DNA of 64,000 nucleotides from NCBI GenBank assembly GCA_022577435.1, contig JAKOON010000023.1:2354501-2418500 (forward strand), read 5' to 3'. The position numbers and the translations under genes are program-made. This DNA comes from Embiotoca jacksoni. Taxonomy: Eukaryota > Chordata > Actinopteri > Embiotocidae. The notes under the pieces are model-generated. The model ran no database searches. It was not told the DNA's origin and was given only the letters and a program-made list of their open reading frames with translations. How positions within the stretch are numbered: position 1 is the first letter of the stretch; the number at the start of each line of letters is the position of its first letter. Of this stretch, positions 48,691-59,340 are shown in pieces.

Positions 48691-51206
48691 GTGGACCCGG
48701 CATAGGTAACTGTGTGGCACACTGATTCATGGACGACTGCGGAAAACATTTGTCCTTTCTGAGTGCAGGATATCAATTTACTGCTGCTTTAACAGAAGAA
48801 TTTCTGCAGTTATTTATCTGGGCTGTAAAGTTGGAGAGTGGTGCTGGAGGGAGAGACTGTTTATTGTTACAGCTATAAAATAGATTCAAACTAAAAAATT
48901 CATGGACATTTCTGGCTTTTGGGAAATAATGTATATACACAAAATAAACACACACCCAAACTATTTATTTAGCTACTTAAAACAATTACAACCCACCATC
49001 CAAGAGTAATGTCACATTGTCCCCTGCAGATGGTAGTATAACACTGCTATTTTAAAAGTGCTACTTGGCGAATGCTTAGTACCTGCCACCAGAAAATCAC
49101 TGATAACACAACCACAGTCATCCCATTTCATTATCTGTTGTTGAAAAGTCGTCTGCAGCGAGCTGCTTTGCTCACATTTGCTATCACACTTCAGAGCCTG
49201 TGTCATCTATCACTGCAAGTACAATGGTGAGAGAGAACCGGCAGATGATTTATGGGCTGCAAGCACCCGTTCATCTTCATCCGCGAGACTTCTGTGTCAA
49301 ACTCATCTAAATTGCTCTTAAACTGTTGCGATGCCTCCGTGTGTGAGGCTGAGCAGCTCAGAAGGAGACGTTCTTATTCTGTGGGTGCAGCAAGTGCCAT
49401 TCTGTCAACTTAATGCATATTCTTCCATTTCACACTCACTGAGCTGTAATGAGCTGTAATTCTCGACATACTCCCAGTAGCAAAAGTTCCCTTCTCTCCA
49501 GTAGTTTTTAAAACTTCTCTCTGTTATTGCCAGACCGCCGTTATGGACAAATAATCAGCTATCTGAGAGGAAAAAAACAACAGAGCATTTCACAGTCTCT
49601 TCATTTCTAATACAATTTAAAACATGGCACTAGTTTTTAAATGATAGTCATATTGGGGATGAATTGGTGGCTCAGTACTAAAATATATATTTTTAATGTG
49701 ACCAAGGAGTAACTGCATTAGGTCCAGGTATTCAAAGATCTGCCACCCTTTTACATTTACTTTTTGGCAGTTCTGTGGCGTCAAAGATTGCAAGAAAATG
49801 ACACAACCTTTAGCTTCAGAACTAAAAGTAAATACAGTTTCAACCAAATGACGCCTCTTCTTCTCTACAGAGAACACACTGAGGAAAACTTCGAGTCCCA
49901 TAAGATCCACACCAAAGCTAATAATGCTCTGAGTACAACATCAAAGCCGAAGGTTGTATGCTGCACAGGGATAATGTCATGAAGGGGGCAACATGGTCAA
50001 ATCCACACAGGAGCTGCTTGGGAATCAATGAGAACTTGTCTATATTCTCACATGGTTTCACCACAAACCCACAGTGATCCTGTGAGGACAGCACACCTGC
50101 TTATTATGTTGCTTTCGTAGAACATCGCAAATGACCTGACAGAGAATCACATTTTTAAGTCTCAACAACGACTAATAACATTAAGTATCGCTCTGTTCTA
50201 AGTGACCCAGTGAGCCATGATAGTGTGACAGTAAGCCAAAAATGATCGACTGATATTTTGACAAGCAGGGAAATCAGCTGTCATAGTAACATTGATGAAG
50301 GCTCTATTCCATTTAAGTAGGCCACATCCAGGGAGTACATGGAGGCTCACTGCAGAGGTTTCCTGAGACACTTAATGGAACAGAGCCATTGTTAATGTTT
50401 TTAGTTCCACTGTGGCTTTCCCTCTTATGACAAGTGTTGCTGCGAAATAAATTTATACATCCAGGACCCTGAAACTGAAGCAGCTAAATGGAATTCACCT
50501 TTACAGAAAAAAAATTCGATGTTTTCCACATGTGATCGCATGTATGACACATGTTTACCACATGTTGCAACATATAATAACATGGTGAAAATAAGTGGAA
50601 AAGATTTCATATGGGAACCTACATTCACACATTACACCATGAAAATGTTCAAAAACCATGTTTCAACTCGTGATCACGGGACTTTTTGCACATGTGAAAT
50701 TCCTGTTTATTCTGTGAGGGCAACCATCTTTAACTTAGTTTTTTTTACATGATTTCCCCCCTGTGGTATGTCAGAAGTCTTTTGCTCTCCTTGATAATGA
50801 TTGGTGGTTTATTCTAATATCTAATATCTGATGCTGCTTTATTCACAGTACAGCCTAAATTAATTTATGAGTGTAATTTGAAAGCAAGCAGCTGCATAGC
50901 CTAATTCTTTGGGTAAAGATTTAAAGATGGAAATGAAGCAGGTTGATGCAACACATGGCAAAGAGTGGCCACAGAAATTCTGTGAAACATTTTTTAAATA
51001 GTCTCCACACACTCTCCAGCTGCTCAGTTCTACAGTGTGTTTCAGCTGAAATGAACAGAGTTCACCAGCCTCTACTGTACCTATAGGACTGTACGGCGGA
51101 CGCTGCATCACAATTATGTAACCTCACTGTTAACAGTTAGGGTAGAATCATTTCTGCGAGTGGAGGAGCCATTAAACATCTCCGCCTCAAGCTTTTAGCT
51201 GCAGGA
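48691..51206. other. Intergenic sequence upstream of map6d1
   Basis: No gene recognised. The part 50519-50700 is rich in CACATG words (four CACATGT in about 180 bp). The rest shows nothing I can name. Confidence 0.4.
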
Positions 51207-51575
51207 GTGGATGCCCGAGGTGGAGACAAATCAAGACATCTCTCTGATTTGGAGTGCAGTCAAAACAGTGCAGACACACACTGGGATTCGGCTGGAGATG
51301 CGGAGAATAATTTGCCACAGATTCCTCTGCATAGTGGAGGCACTATCACAGACCACGTGAGAGGAATATTCAATGACGGTCCCCGACAGACCGGCTCATC
51401 TCTGCTGCTGACATGGACTCTTGGACACTGTGTAGCTTCCCAGAAACGGACTAGGAGGGAGGGCGACACACTGTCTGAATGTAACCTTTTGATCTTTTGC
51501 CGTTTTTACTCTTCTTTTTCTGTTCTTTTTTGTTTGTTTGGTTCTTCGTCTCTTCTCTCCAAGTCAGACAGTTAG
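51207..51575 (+). other. Upstream open reading frame before map6d1 (122 codons)
   Basis: ATG at 51207 and TAG at 51573-51575, in the same frame as the map6d1 start but closed by the stop 15 bases before it. The peptide has no recognised domain. The conserved MAP6-family N-terminus begins at 51591, so this is not an N-terminal extension. If the 5' UTR extends this far, it would act as a long upstream ORF. Confidence 0.4.
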
Positions 51576-51586
51576 GGGGGGGGGGG
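51575..51586 (+). promoter_or_regulatory. map6d1: 12-G run four bases upstream of the map6d1 start codon
   Basis: Twelve consecutive G (51575-51586) then AAGT and ATG at 51591. Such a run in the 5' leader could form RNA structure. The function is not shown by sequence. Confidence 0.5.
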
Positions 51587-51590
51587 AAGT

Positions 51591-52123
51591 ATGGCTTGGC
51601 CGTGCATCAGCAGAGTGTGCTGCCTGGCTCGCTTCTGGAACCAGTTCGACAAATCGGACCTCTCCGTCCCGCTCACCATCCAGAACTACTCGGACATCGG
51701 CGAACAGGAGGTGCGGTCCGTCACCAAACAGGTCTCCGCCTCGGAGCGCGCACCCGGGAATAACTACTCTGTCCCGGAGCCGCGTGCCAAAGGCTCCCCT
51801 CTAGCGCACGCCGATGGCCTGGGGACCCGAGGATCTTTCAGGGCACGGAAGGAGCCCAGCTACAAGCCCCGGGAGGACTACCACCCGCCCGGAGTGCCTT
51901 TCACCAGCATTACGCAGTATAAGCAGGATTTCAAACCCTGGCCCATCCCCAGGAAGGAGAACTTCCCTTGGATTAGTAACGGGGGCAGCAGGGCGGACAG
52001 CGTTTCGGACAGCCCGGTGAACAGTTACCACGTACAGGCGGGGGAGAGAGAGGAGCGGGGCAAGGGGCAGAGGTGGGGGGAGCAGCAGCAGGTGACGGAG
52101 GAGAGCAGAACCAGCTGCTACAG
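51591..52123 (+). CDS. map6d1: MAP6 domain-containing protein 1 (MAP6/STOP family), coding exon 1
   Basis: 177 codons plus two bases, ending at donor GTAGG. The protein starts MAWPCISRVCCLARFWNQFD, matching the family N-terminus MAWPCIxRxCCxARxWNQxD. Cysteines 5, 10 and 11 are the known palmitoylation sites that anchor MAP6 proteins to membranes. Around residues 89-130 is a microtubule-stabilising Mn-type module: PSYKPREDYHPPGVPF, then TQYKQDFKPWPIPRKENFPW, very close to mammalian MAP6. The assignment to map6d1 instead of map6 rests on its place next to yeats2, as in human, and on the exon 2-3 sequence. It stabilises neuronal microtubules and may associate with Golgi or membrane. GC-rich compared with its surroundings. 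Confidence 0.92.
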
Positions 52124-53102
52124 GTAGGCTATGTCATCCTCCTCCACTTGTTTCAGCACCTGTCTCTGTCCACCCCTCCTGACCTGTGGGGGCAGTTAGC
52201 CTGCTTTGATGCCTTATTAATCTCGATTTATGAATAGTTCAGTGGCCTCCAAGGTCGACCCAGCAAGCCTGCATGGAGATGGGGAGAGTGTGTGTGTGTG
52301 TGTGTGTGTGTGTGGTGGTCATCAATAATCAAATCAAACTTACACATTTTATATTCACACAGAGGAGCTGAAGTATGAATATTTGATCTCTGATTGCATT
52401 TTGTGAAAATGGGCTCATCATCCCTTTCTGTTTTTTTTTTTTTTTTCAGGCTGACTCATTGGAATAGATTTTAGAGGCATTAATAAATTCGATTTTTCTT
52501 ACTTTCTTAGTTACCTTGCAATCCCTCTGATATTTCTTCTGGCTGCTGGGTGCTCCAGAAATCCAGGTAGAACAACCTCTGGCAATAAAAGGTTTACTTT
52601 GGCAATTAAAATGATAAAAAAGGTTGTAAGAGACGGTATTTAAAAAAAACAGAAGTTAATATATGTATTCATAGTCACAGTTTGAGGTCTACAAAAACAC
52701 TAAGCATTTGCTATAAAAAAAAAATAAAAAAATTACCCAACAGTGTTTTTCAACAGACCCAAGGGAGTGAACACTCATCTTTCATCACATCTCTAAACCT
52801 GCAACGGTTTTCTGTTAAAAATTTAGATTTATCAAGCCAGCATTTATCTGTGCCACCACACAGCTTATAAATTCTCCCCAAGACAAGTAAACTGATCTGG
52901 GTGAGTAAAATCAGAGGAGTCTCTCTTTAAATCAGTCCGTGGTGCTGCTGAATGCATAGACAACAGGCCATAGGTTTGGCAAGTCGACTGCTGTTAATAC
53001 AAGCACTGGGTTACCATCCACACTTCCATCACCTCATGAACAACCCTGATAAAGGTTCCCCTGTACCTCAGTCCACCTACTGAAGCATCTCTCTTCCTCC
53101 AG
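52124..53102 (+). other. map6d1: map6d1 intron 1
   Basis: 979 bp from GTAGGC to ctcttcctccag. Holds a GT microsatellite at about 52289-52313 and a T run at 52431-52446. No other feature recognised. Confidence 0.9.
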
Positions 53103-53430
53103 GCAAGAGTACAAGCCGTGGACAGGGGCGAGACCGGCCAAAAGTGCGAGGAAGAATCCCCCGGCTCAGTACTCCAGCCCAGGGACAGAAGCCACCGATG
53201 TCCCACGTGAGACCAGCTACCAGGCTGCCTACAGCGGGGATGTCACCAGGTCCATAAGTCTAAATCAGGGGGAACACATAATCCCATCTGCTGCCTCCAA
53301 CGTACAACCCACCCACGTCCCCCACCCCATCCCCGCTGCCCTGCAAGCCGGCAGTTCACCGAGTCCCCCCGGGCTCCAGCAAAGCTTCTTGCCTGAGAGG
53401 ACTGAGCTCAGCAGGACAACCAAAGGGGAG
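53103..53430 (+). CDS. map6d1: MAP6 domain-containing protein 1, coding exon 2
   Basis: 328 nt, completing the split Arg codon and ending in phase 0 at donor GTAAGC. The joined reading is SCYRQEYKPWTGARPAKSAR, matching the second Mn-type module of MAP6D1 (SYRQEFxAWTGxKPxxS). It is followed by VPRETSYQAAYSGDV, which resembles the Mc-like repeat of MAP6 (HETSYSAQFKGE). The rest is Pro/Ser-rich and looks disordered. As I recall them, mammalian MAP6D1 proteins are shorter (about 199 residues) and lack the second part, so this protein looks intermediate between MAP6 and MAP6D1. Confidence 0.92.
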
Positions 53431-55098
53431 GTAAGCACATACATCATTCAGTTTGAGGGGCTGCGTTACGTGTGTATAGTTTGGAAAAATTCAAAGAGCT
53501 GGTGGGAGGAGCTACAGGGTTCAAACTGCAGCAAGCTCTTCCTCAAAGTCATCTTCACTCCTCTCCCCGGTGGCCTGTTGCTGTTGGGGCATCTCGGGAA
53601 AAGTGATACAGCATTCTGTCCCTAAGCAGCTCAAAGTGACCCAGCTGTTTAAAACAGGCCATGTGCTGTGTTAGGTAACACTGCTGGTGCCACACTCATT
53701 ACTTTGACCTGAATAAAACACGGTGGATGAGAACATAAAAGGAAATTCTTCCAAATGTGGTCCATTTTAGTCAGAAGATTGATTCACATCTGTCTAAAAA
53801 AATAATTTTGGAGCATAGCTGCAATGAAATACTTGATTTTTGTTTTTGTTTTTAGAGGCAATGATTTCCTATCATAACACAAAACAGTACTTCTTTCAAT
53901 TCCAATAATAAAATCGAATATACTGTCAGTAAATCTTATATTTCATTTTATTGAGGTAACTGATCTTAATATCACTTCTGGAATTAGCATCTACATATGT
54001 AAAACAATAGGAAATAATATTTTCTTGATTATTTTTACACCCTTAAGAAATCTGAACTGTTTTGAAATGACAGCTAATAAAAGTTTTAGTGGTCTTTTGG
54101 GGCCTCGACGTCAAACTCCCTTTTATTTTCTTTAGTTGTGTGCTCAGCTGTCACACGACCACACGACCATTTCAGTGGTAAAAGTTCACACAACCTCTCA
54201 TAACCTTCTGACATTACTTTTTGTGCAGTGCCTCAGAAAAGACATTGTAACCACAAAGCACGGGTGTTGTTTTATAAAACAACAAATTTAAATATTTTAA
54301 AAAATGATTAACACTTTCAATTTAGGTATTTATTTGTCATTCATATTTGAAATCTAAATCATGCAGCGTCAAAGGCTTTTTCTGGCAAAGATACAGAGAC
54401 AAACAGAAAAAGTCATGCCGAGAACATCATTTAATTTGCAGTATGTTAAAGTGAACTGATGCTAAGTAAGTGCAGTCAGCATAAAACTTTTCTCCCAAAA
54501 TGAACGAGCTGCCAACAGTTTGAATATTCACACAACTATCCAATTGTCCATTTTGTCCCAGATTTATTCTCACACATAAAGATGGACATGCAGGCAGACA
54601 GATGTACAACGTGATAGAAATTGAAAGCTAACTGCAACAAGGTGAGAGGATTTACTGAGAGCTCATCAGTTCAGGTCAGGTTGTTCCAGATTGTCATAAA
54701 CTGGGTGAGGGGACATGTCCCCACTTTCCTCTGTGCGCTGCCTCCGTGCTGCCTCAAGTCAGCTGTTGCGTGACAGTCAGTGAGACAGTTTTTGGGAATC
54801 TCCAGAGGTTTAGTGCCATCCGTCATCCCCACCCACAACACTCCGGACCATCTGCCAGTGGAGAGCTGGATCTGCTCCGGGCTGGACCGGGTTCAGGAGA
54901 GTTTGTCTGCGTTGCAACAGCCGCCTCAATAAAATCTCAAGCTGAGAGGTATCACGAAAGGAAACCTGTTTTTTGTGGTGACGAGCTGCCCACTTTTGCA
55001 ACTTTTAGTCTGTGTAAGTGAGAGATTCAGGGACAAGTGATTAATGCATCGGAGTAAAATAGGATGACCTTCTGCTTATTTGCATAATTTTCTCAACA

Positions 55099-55140
55099 CT
55101 GCCTGCTCTATTAAACCAAACGGTTTAATAGAGCAGGCAG
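55099..55140. repeat. Perfect 19-bp inverted repeat with 4-nt loop
   Basis: The arm ctgcctgctctattaaacc (55099-55117) is exactly complementary to the arm at 55122-55140, with loop aaac. Located within map6d1 intron 2. Confidence 0.96.
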
Positions 55141-56016
55141 GCAAACGGTGTCCCTGTATGATGATGATGATGGCGGTCCAAGTGAGAGGTGTCAGTGGCG
55201 GGACACGGACTCTAATAATAACACTGGCCCAGTTGGAAGGAGAGTTCACGGTACACTAAGGACAGATAAGATGCTGGCGCTGTGAGGCTGTGGGACTGAA
55301 CACTGCAGTCAGTATTTTACCTACATACAGGGAGATGCAGTGTTTCACTGCATCTCATCGGCCATACCACAATCTGCCAGAGTGACACAAAGCAGCCTGG
55401 CAGCAAGTCAAGATGATCTTAGATAATCCACCCGGTCACTGACTCAATGCCAACTCATGTTCGACTCACCAGCCCCCTGCAGAGGGGTCTGACCAAACAT
55501 TACACATCCCACTCCTGGACGCACTGCACTGGGTTCGTGGTGCTCGACTGGGATCTGCCTGCAAGGATATTCTCAGTGTCTGTAAAACATAGGACTTCAT
55601 TAGGCTGCGTTATCACCAACAGACAGAGTGTCTTCGTTCAGTGTAGATTAGATTAGATTTAAGGCGTACGTCCCAAATAAACTGCTGAAATCAAAATCAA
55701 TCTGCTCTTGACGACAAAGGAGGGGGGCAGCCACAACATTGTCATTACTACTCCAATCAATTTTATCAAATTGTGTGCCCCCTCCCACCTATAACACATC
55801 AAATCCATCTCAACAGATAAAAGCCGTTTCTAATTTTATGACCCGCAGCAGCCAAGTGACCGATTAACACGAGGCGACGCGTTTTACGATGAGAGCCGTG
55901 TTTTTTTTTGGACTCGCTGAACTTGCAAGCCTAATTCAAAATGTGGTGATTTGAGGAGGGACCGCCGTTAAACCTGAAACCCGGCTGGCCCGGCTTAAAT
56001 ACATGCAGCCCTGAAC

Positions 56017-56020
<4 letters not shown>

Positions 56021-56069
<49 letters not shown>
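56021..56069. repeat. (GT)n microsatellite
   Basis: Pure GT tract of about 24 units in map6d1 intron 2. Confidence 0.97.
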
Positions 56070-56072
<3 letters not shown>

Positions 56073-57232
56073 TGTTTTAGGAATCAGGCCGGGCAACCGC
56101 AACACAAGGCGAACAGATTTGTGAGGACGGGGCTGCATAATCTGCAGTGTGTGTCAGGGATGAGCAAAACAAAACCGCTGAGTGGGGAACACATTTAGCA
56201 TATGTAGTGGAAACCTCAGCAGGAACTCTTGTTTCGAAAAAAAAAAATATTCTTGGTTGTTTTATAGTCAGCTTAAAGGCTTTTTTTCTTCTTTTTTTTT
56301 TGAGCTCACGGGCGACCCTGCTTCACGTCTGCATACAATGTGTAACACTGGCAGGCTTTTTTTCTACGGCAGTAACACAGACTCGCAGTAGAGTGATGGA
56401 AACGCTGCTCACAATGGCTTAAAAACTGCATAAAGAGGATTAAATAGCCTGCTGGGACAGTGCACCCTAAAAATGCACTTTTTTTTTTTCTTTTTTTTTT
56501 TTTTACTACCTCCCTTTTCTCACTCTCCAGTCAGCGAGGGGTGAGGTCAGAGGGACGGCACCGGGCTGCGCTCGAGTGATTGTCCACCAAGAGTCATACC
56601 GAGTTGTTAAGAGAGTCAAAAAAGACAGAGACAAAAAAAAAAAAAAAACAGAAAAGTAGCAAAACTACAACAAAGAAAAGCAAAACACATTTGTACTTCT
56701 ATTACACCCCCCCTTCCCCCCCTCACCCGCCCCATTAAAAAGTTCCCAAATCCTTCTCCGCTGTTATCTCCTTCTTTCATGATTATTATTATTATTATTT
56801 ATTTTTTTTACCTCCCATAGCCAAGCTTGTTTGTCTCTCTCCCTGTTCTTTCACATGGCTCTCATCCCCATTCCCACGCTGCCCGGGCCTACAGAAACTG
56901 CTGCCAAATTGGCTGGGTTTAGGCAGGGAACAGAGGATTGTGTTAAAGGCAGCGGGAAAAGCAAAAGAAGGGTGAGTGGAAGGGTGGGCGGGTGGGGGGG
57001 GGGGATGAGGAGAGAGGAAGGAGGTGCAGCATGTGATAGATAGGTGAGAGTGGGAGGTGTGTGTGTGTGTGTGTGGGGGGGGGGGGTTGGGGGTGGAGGG
57101 GGGAGGAGCAGAGTGCACCATTTGATGGATTATCTGTTAAAGTGCAATGTTGCACCGGGTTGCAGTCTTGTTTGGCACAAATCTAATTTAGGAGAGAGGC
57201 AGACCTGGCGGCAAACACAGAGCAGGAAAGAC

Positions 57233-57233
<1 letters not shown>

Positions 57234-57271
<38 letters not shown>
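57234..57271. repeat. (GT)n microsatellite
   Basis: Pure GT tract in map6d1 intron 2. Confidence 0.97.
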
Positions 57272-57274
<3 letters not shown>

Positions 57275-57823
57275 CTTGCAGAACAACATGTACTGCCTTC
57301 CATGCCACCCACAGCGCTGTATAGTCACACTCAAAGTAATGTTGGGACCACAAGCTGACAATTTCTCCCCAGACTCGAGCTCAGATTGTGATAAAAAAAT
57401 AAATAAATAAAACACCAATCTCCACAGATAAGCAGGTAAATTGAAAATAGTGTGGCCCATTTTCACGGGCAGATCCAATAATCGCTGGAAAGAACAGAAT
57501 ATGGTCGAGTTCTCGATATCACTCCACATTTATTTATTAATTTATTCACCACAGCCCAGATAGATTCTGGCCAGGCTCTGAGAACAGCTGCCATCAGCAG
57601 AACAGAGGAAGCACTAAGGAGGAAGCATCACTACAGCCCAGGCCGCTCGTGTTCCGACAGCAGGCCTGATGCCTCCTGACGGCACAGTCCGGCCAGTCTC
57701 TTCTCATTTCGTGGGTGCAGCGAGAGCACCAGGCCTGCCGCCCTCGGTCCCATCTCTCCGACCCCCTTTAAAAGCTGCTCTCACACTTCTCTCCTCTCCC
57801 CTTCCTTTTTTTTTTTTTTTTAG

Positions 57824-57901
57824 GAACATCTTGTGAGGACCAAACTCCCTCCGAACCCTTCCGCTGTCTTTCAAAGTGGACCGAGGGTCTTCAACATTTG
57901 A
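57824..57901 (+). CDS. map6d1: MAP6 domain-containing protein 1, final coding exon
   Basis: 78 nt including stop TGA at 57899-57901. The acceptor is a run of about 17 T ending in TAG. The peptide EHLVRTKLPPNPSAVFQSGP then RVFNI matches the C-terminus of mammalian MAP6D1 ([24 protein letters not shown]), which is what separates this gene from MAP6 proper. Exons 1-3 total 939 nt, or 312 residues. The exon is tiny and would be missed by length-based gene finding. Confidence 0.93.
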   Translation, partial: EHLVRTKLPPNPSAVFQSGPRVFNI

Positions 57902-58515
57902 CAACTGCTGCGATTTCCAACCATTCCACTTTGACGGGGTTCAATCTTACAAGGAATCAACAGGGGAAATTTTTTTTTTTTTTTGTCCATTCCACAACAC
58001 AAGAATCTATGCAAGGGAATGTATTGTTGTGAAGCCTGCGGAGCTGCAGCGTCAGTAACCCAAGTGGAGAGAAATAAGTTAGACACCCTCCCCCTCCCCC
58101 CCGCCCCTTTATGCTCCTTCCTGCCCGCTGTTGCTATGGAAATGAATATGCATGCAACTGAATAGTTTTGAAACAAGCTCCTTTTTTTTTTTTTTTTTTT
58201 TTGCGGTTATAGACGCAGAAGAAACTGGCTGCTCTGTGCGTTCGTGTGTGCACCTGCTGACCTGTCCTCTTACCGGACATACTGTTCTCCAATAATGAAT
58301 GACGTGGTTTGTCATTAAGTGTGTATGCTTAGAGTACTTTGTTGCCCTTCGGTGTTGCTAGAAATCTGCTCGAAAAATAAGTTATTTCCTCGGTATTCAG
58401 TTAGTTTACTATTTTGGAAAAGTACTGTTCGGTCTCTGATTTTGTAAATCTATTGTTAAAGAAAAAGAGCAATTATATAATGTAAGTGAAGTTACAATAA
58501 AAGATGATTAGCTAA
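57902..58515 (+). other. map6d1: map6d1 3' untranslated region (probable)
   Basis: Runs from the stop to just past the AATAAA at 58496. Contains T runs at 57969-57984 and 58182-58202. The boundary is inferred. Confidence 0.6.
58496..58501 (+). terminator. map6d1: Polyadenylation signal AATAAA for map6d1
   Basis: Canonical hexamer about 600 bases after the stop, in a region with no competing plus-strand gene. Confidence 0.6.
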
Positions 58516-58794
58516 GTTCTTAGCCCCGTCTCTCGGATGCCTACTCAGCTGTATTTTTTTTTTTTTTTGTTTTGTTTTGTTTGCATTGTTGTGTAAATTC
58601 TTAGTAATTTACAGGACTGGATGAATGGGCTCCTGAATCGAGTTATGCAGATAGTCGTTTTAATTTGGCAGAGATATCTGGTATCAGCTCCGTTTTGACT
58701 GAATACAACAAAGAGGAGTGCAGTTTTATTTGTGGTGCTCACAGCATTGAGATTTCATATGAAGAAATACTTTGATATTTTGGCACGTACACCT

Positions 58795-58940
58795 ACATCT
58801 TTTTTTTCTTTTCTTGAGAGTTAGGTGAGAAGACTGATAGATTTCGCTCTTTTAGCTGCAACGTTGTGTTTTAATATGTGACTCTCAGCAAAACTTGAAT
58901 ACGTACATTTCCCAAAGTGTCAAACTATTCCTTTAAAAGA
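58795..58940. repeat. Teleost interspersed repeat fragment
   Basis: Contains cttgagagttaggtgagaag and acatttcccaaagtgtcaaa then ctattccttta, wording I recognise from a high-copy fish repeat that also has a piece at 15640-15765 in the other orientation. Confidence 0.5.
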
Positions 58941-59334
58941 AGGGACTATCTTTCAGGATATATTTCTCTTGCACTCTGGATGTTCCACAAAACCTTCTAA
59001 AAGTTTCAATAGGGAATATTTCTTTTTGTAGAAAACAGTTCCAGTGAAAAGTGTTCACAGTGAGGTCTGTGGATGATCCACACACACTAATATTTTTTGT
59101 AGGAAGACGGAAACAATGTCTGCGGCAGAAATCTCAGTATGGCAAACTTTAAAGCTGTTATTTTGGTTTTTCTGCTTGTAATTTGGTTGAACTGGACCTT
59201 TAACTCTCGAGTCTAAAGGCTCCCTACCACATGTTTATCCTCTTCATACTGATCATATTCATCATAAAACAAAACAAAACCATAATAACATGTAAAACAC
59301 AAGCCAGGGTAGCCAGAAATATTTTTTTTTCTAG

Positions 59335-59340
59335 TTTATT
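59335..59340 (-). terminator. yeats2: Candidate polyadenylation signal for yeats2
   Basis: TTTATT on the plus strand, AATAAA on the minus strand, about 1.4 kb beyond the yeats2 stop codon. Another candidate lies at 58725-58730. Confidence 0.35.

Larger units (their letters stand above)
53431..57823 (+). other. map6d1: map6d1 intron 2
   Basis: 4.4 kb from GTAAGC to a T-run acceptor. Contains a perfect 19-bp hairpin (55099-55140), GT tracts at 56021-56069, 57056-57076 and 57234-57271, a G-rich stretch near 56994-57105 and several A/T runs. No further exon recognised. Confidence 0.85.

Noticed and set aside
51591..57901. Assignment of the MAP6-family gene to map6 instead of map6d1
   Set aside because: Exon 1 is MAP6-like, but the C-terminal PPNPSAVFQ exon, the WTGARP module and the yeats2 neighbour point to map6d1. 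A tree is needed for certainty.
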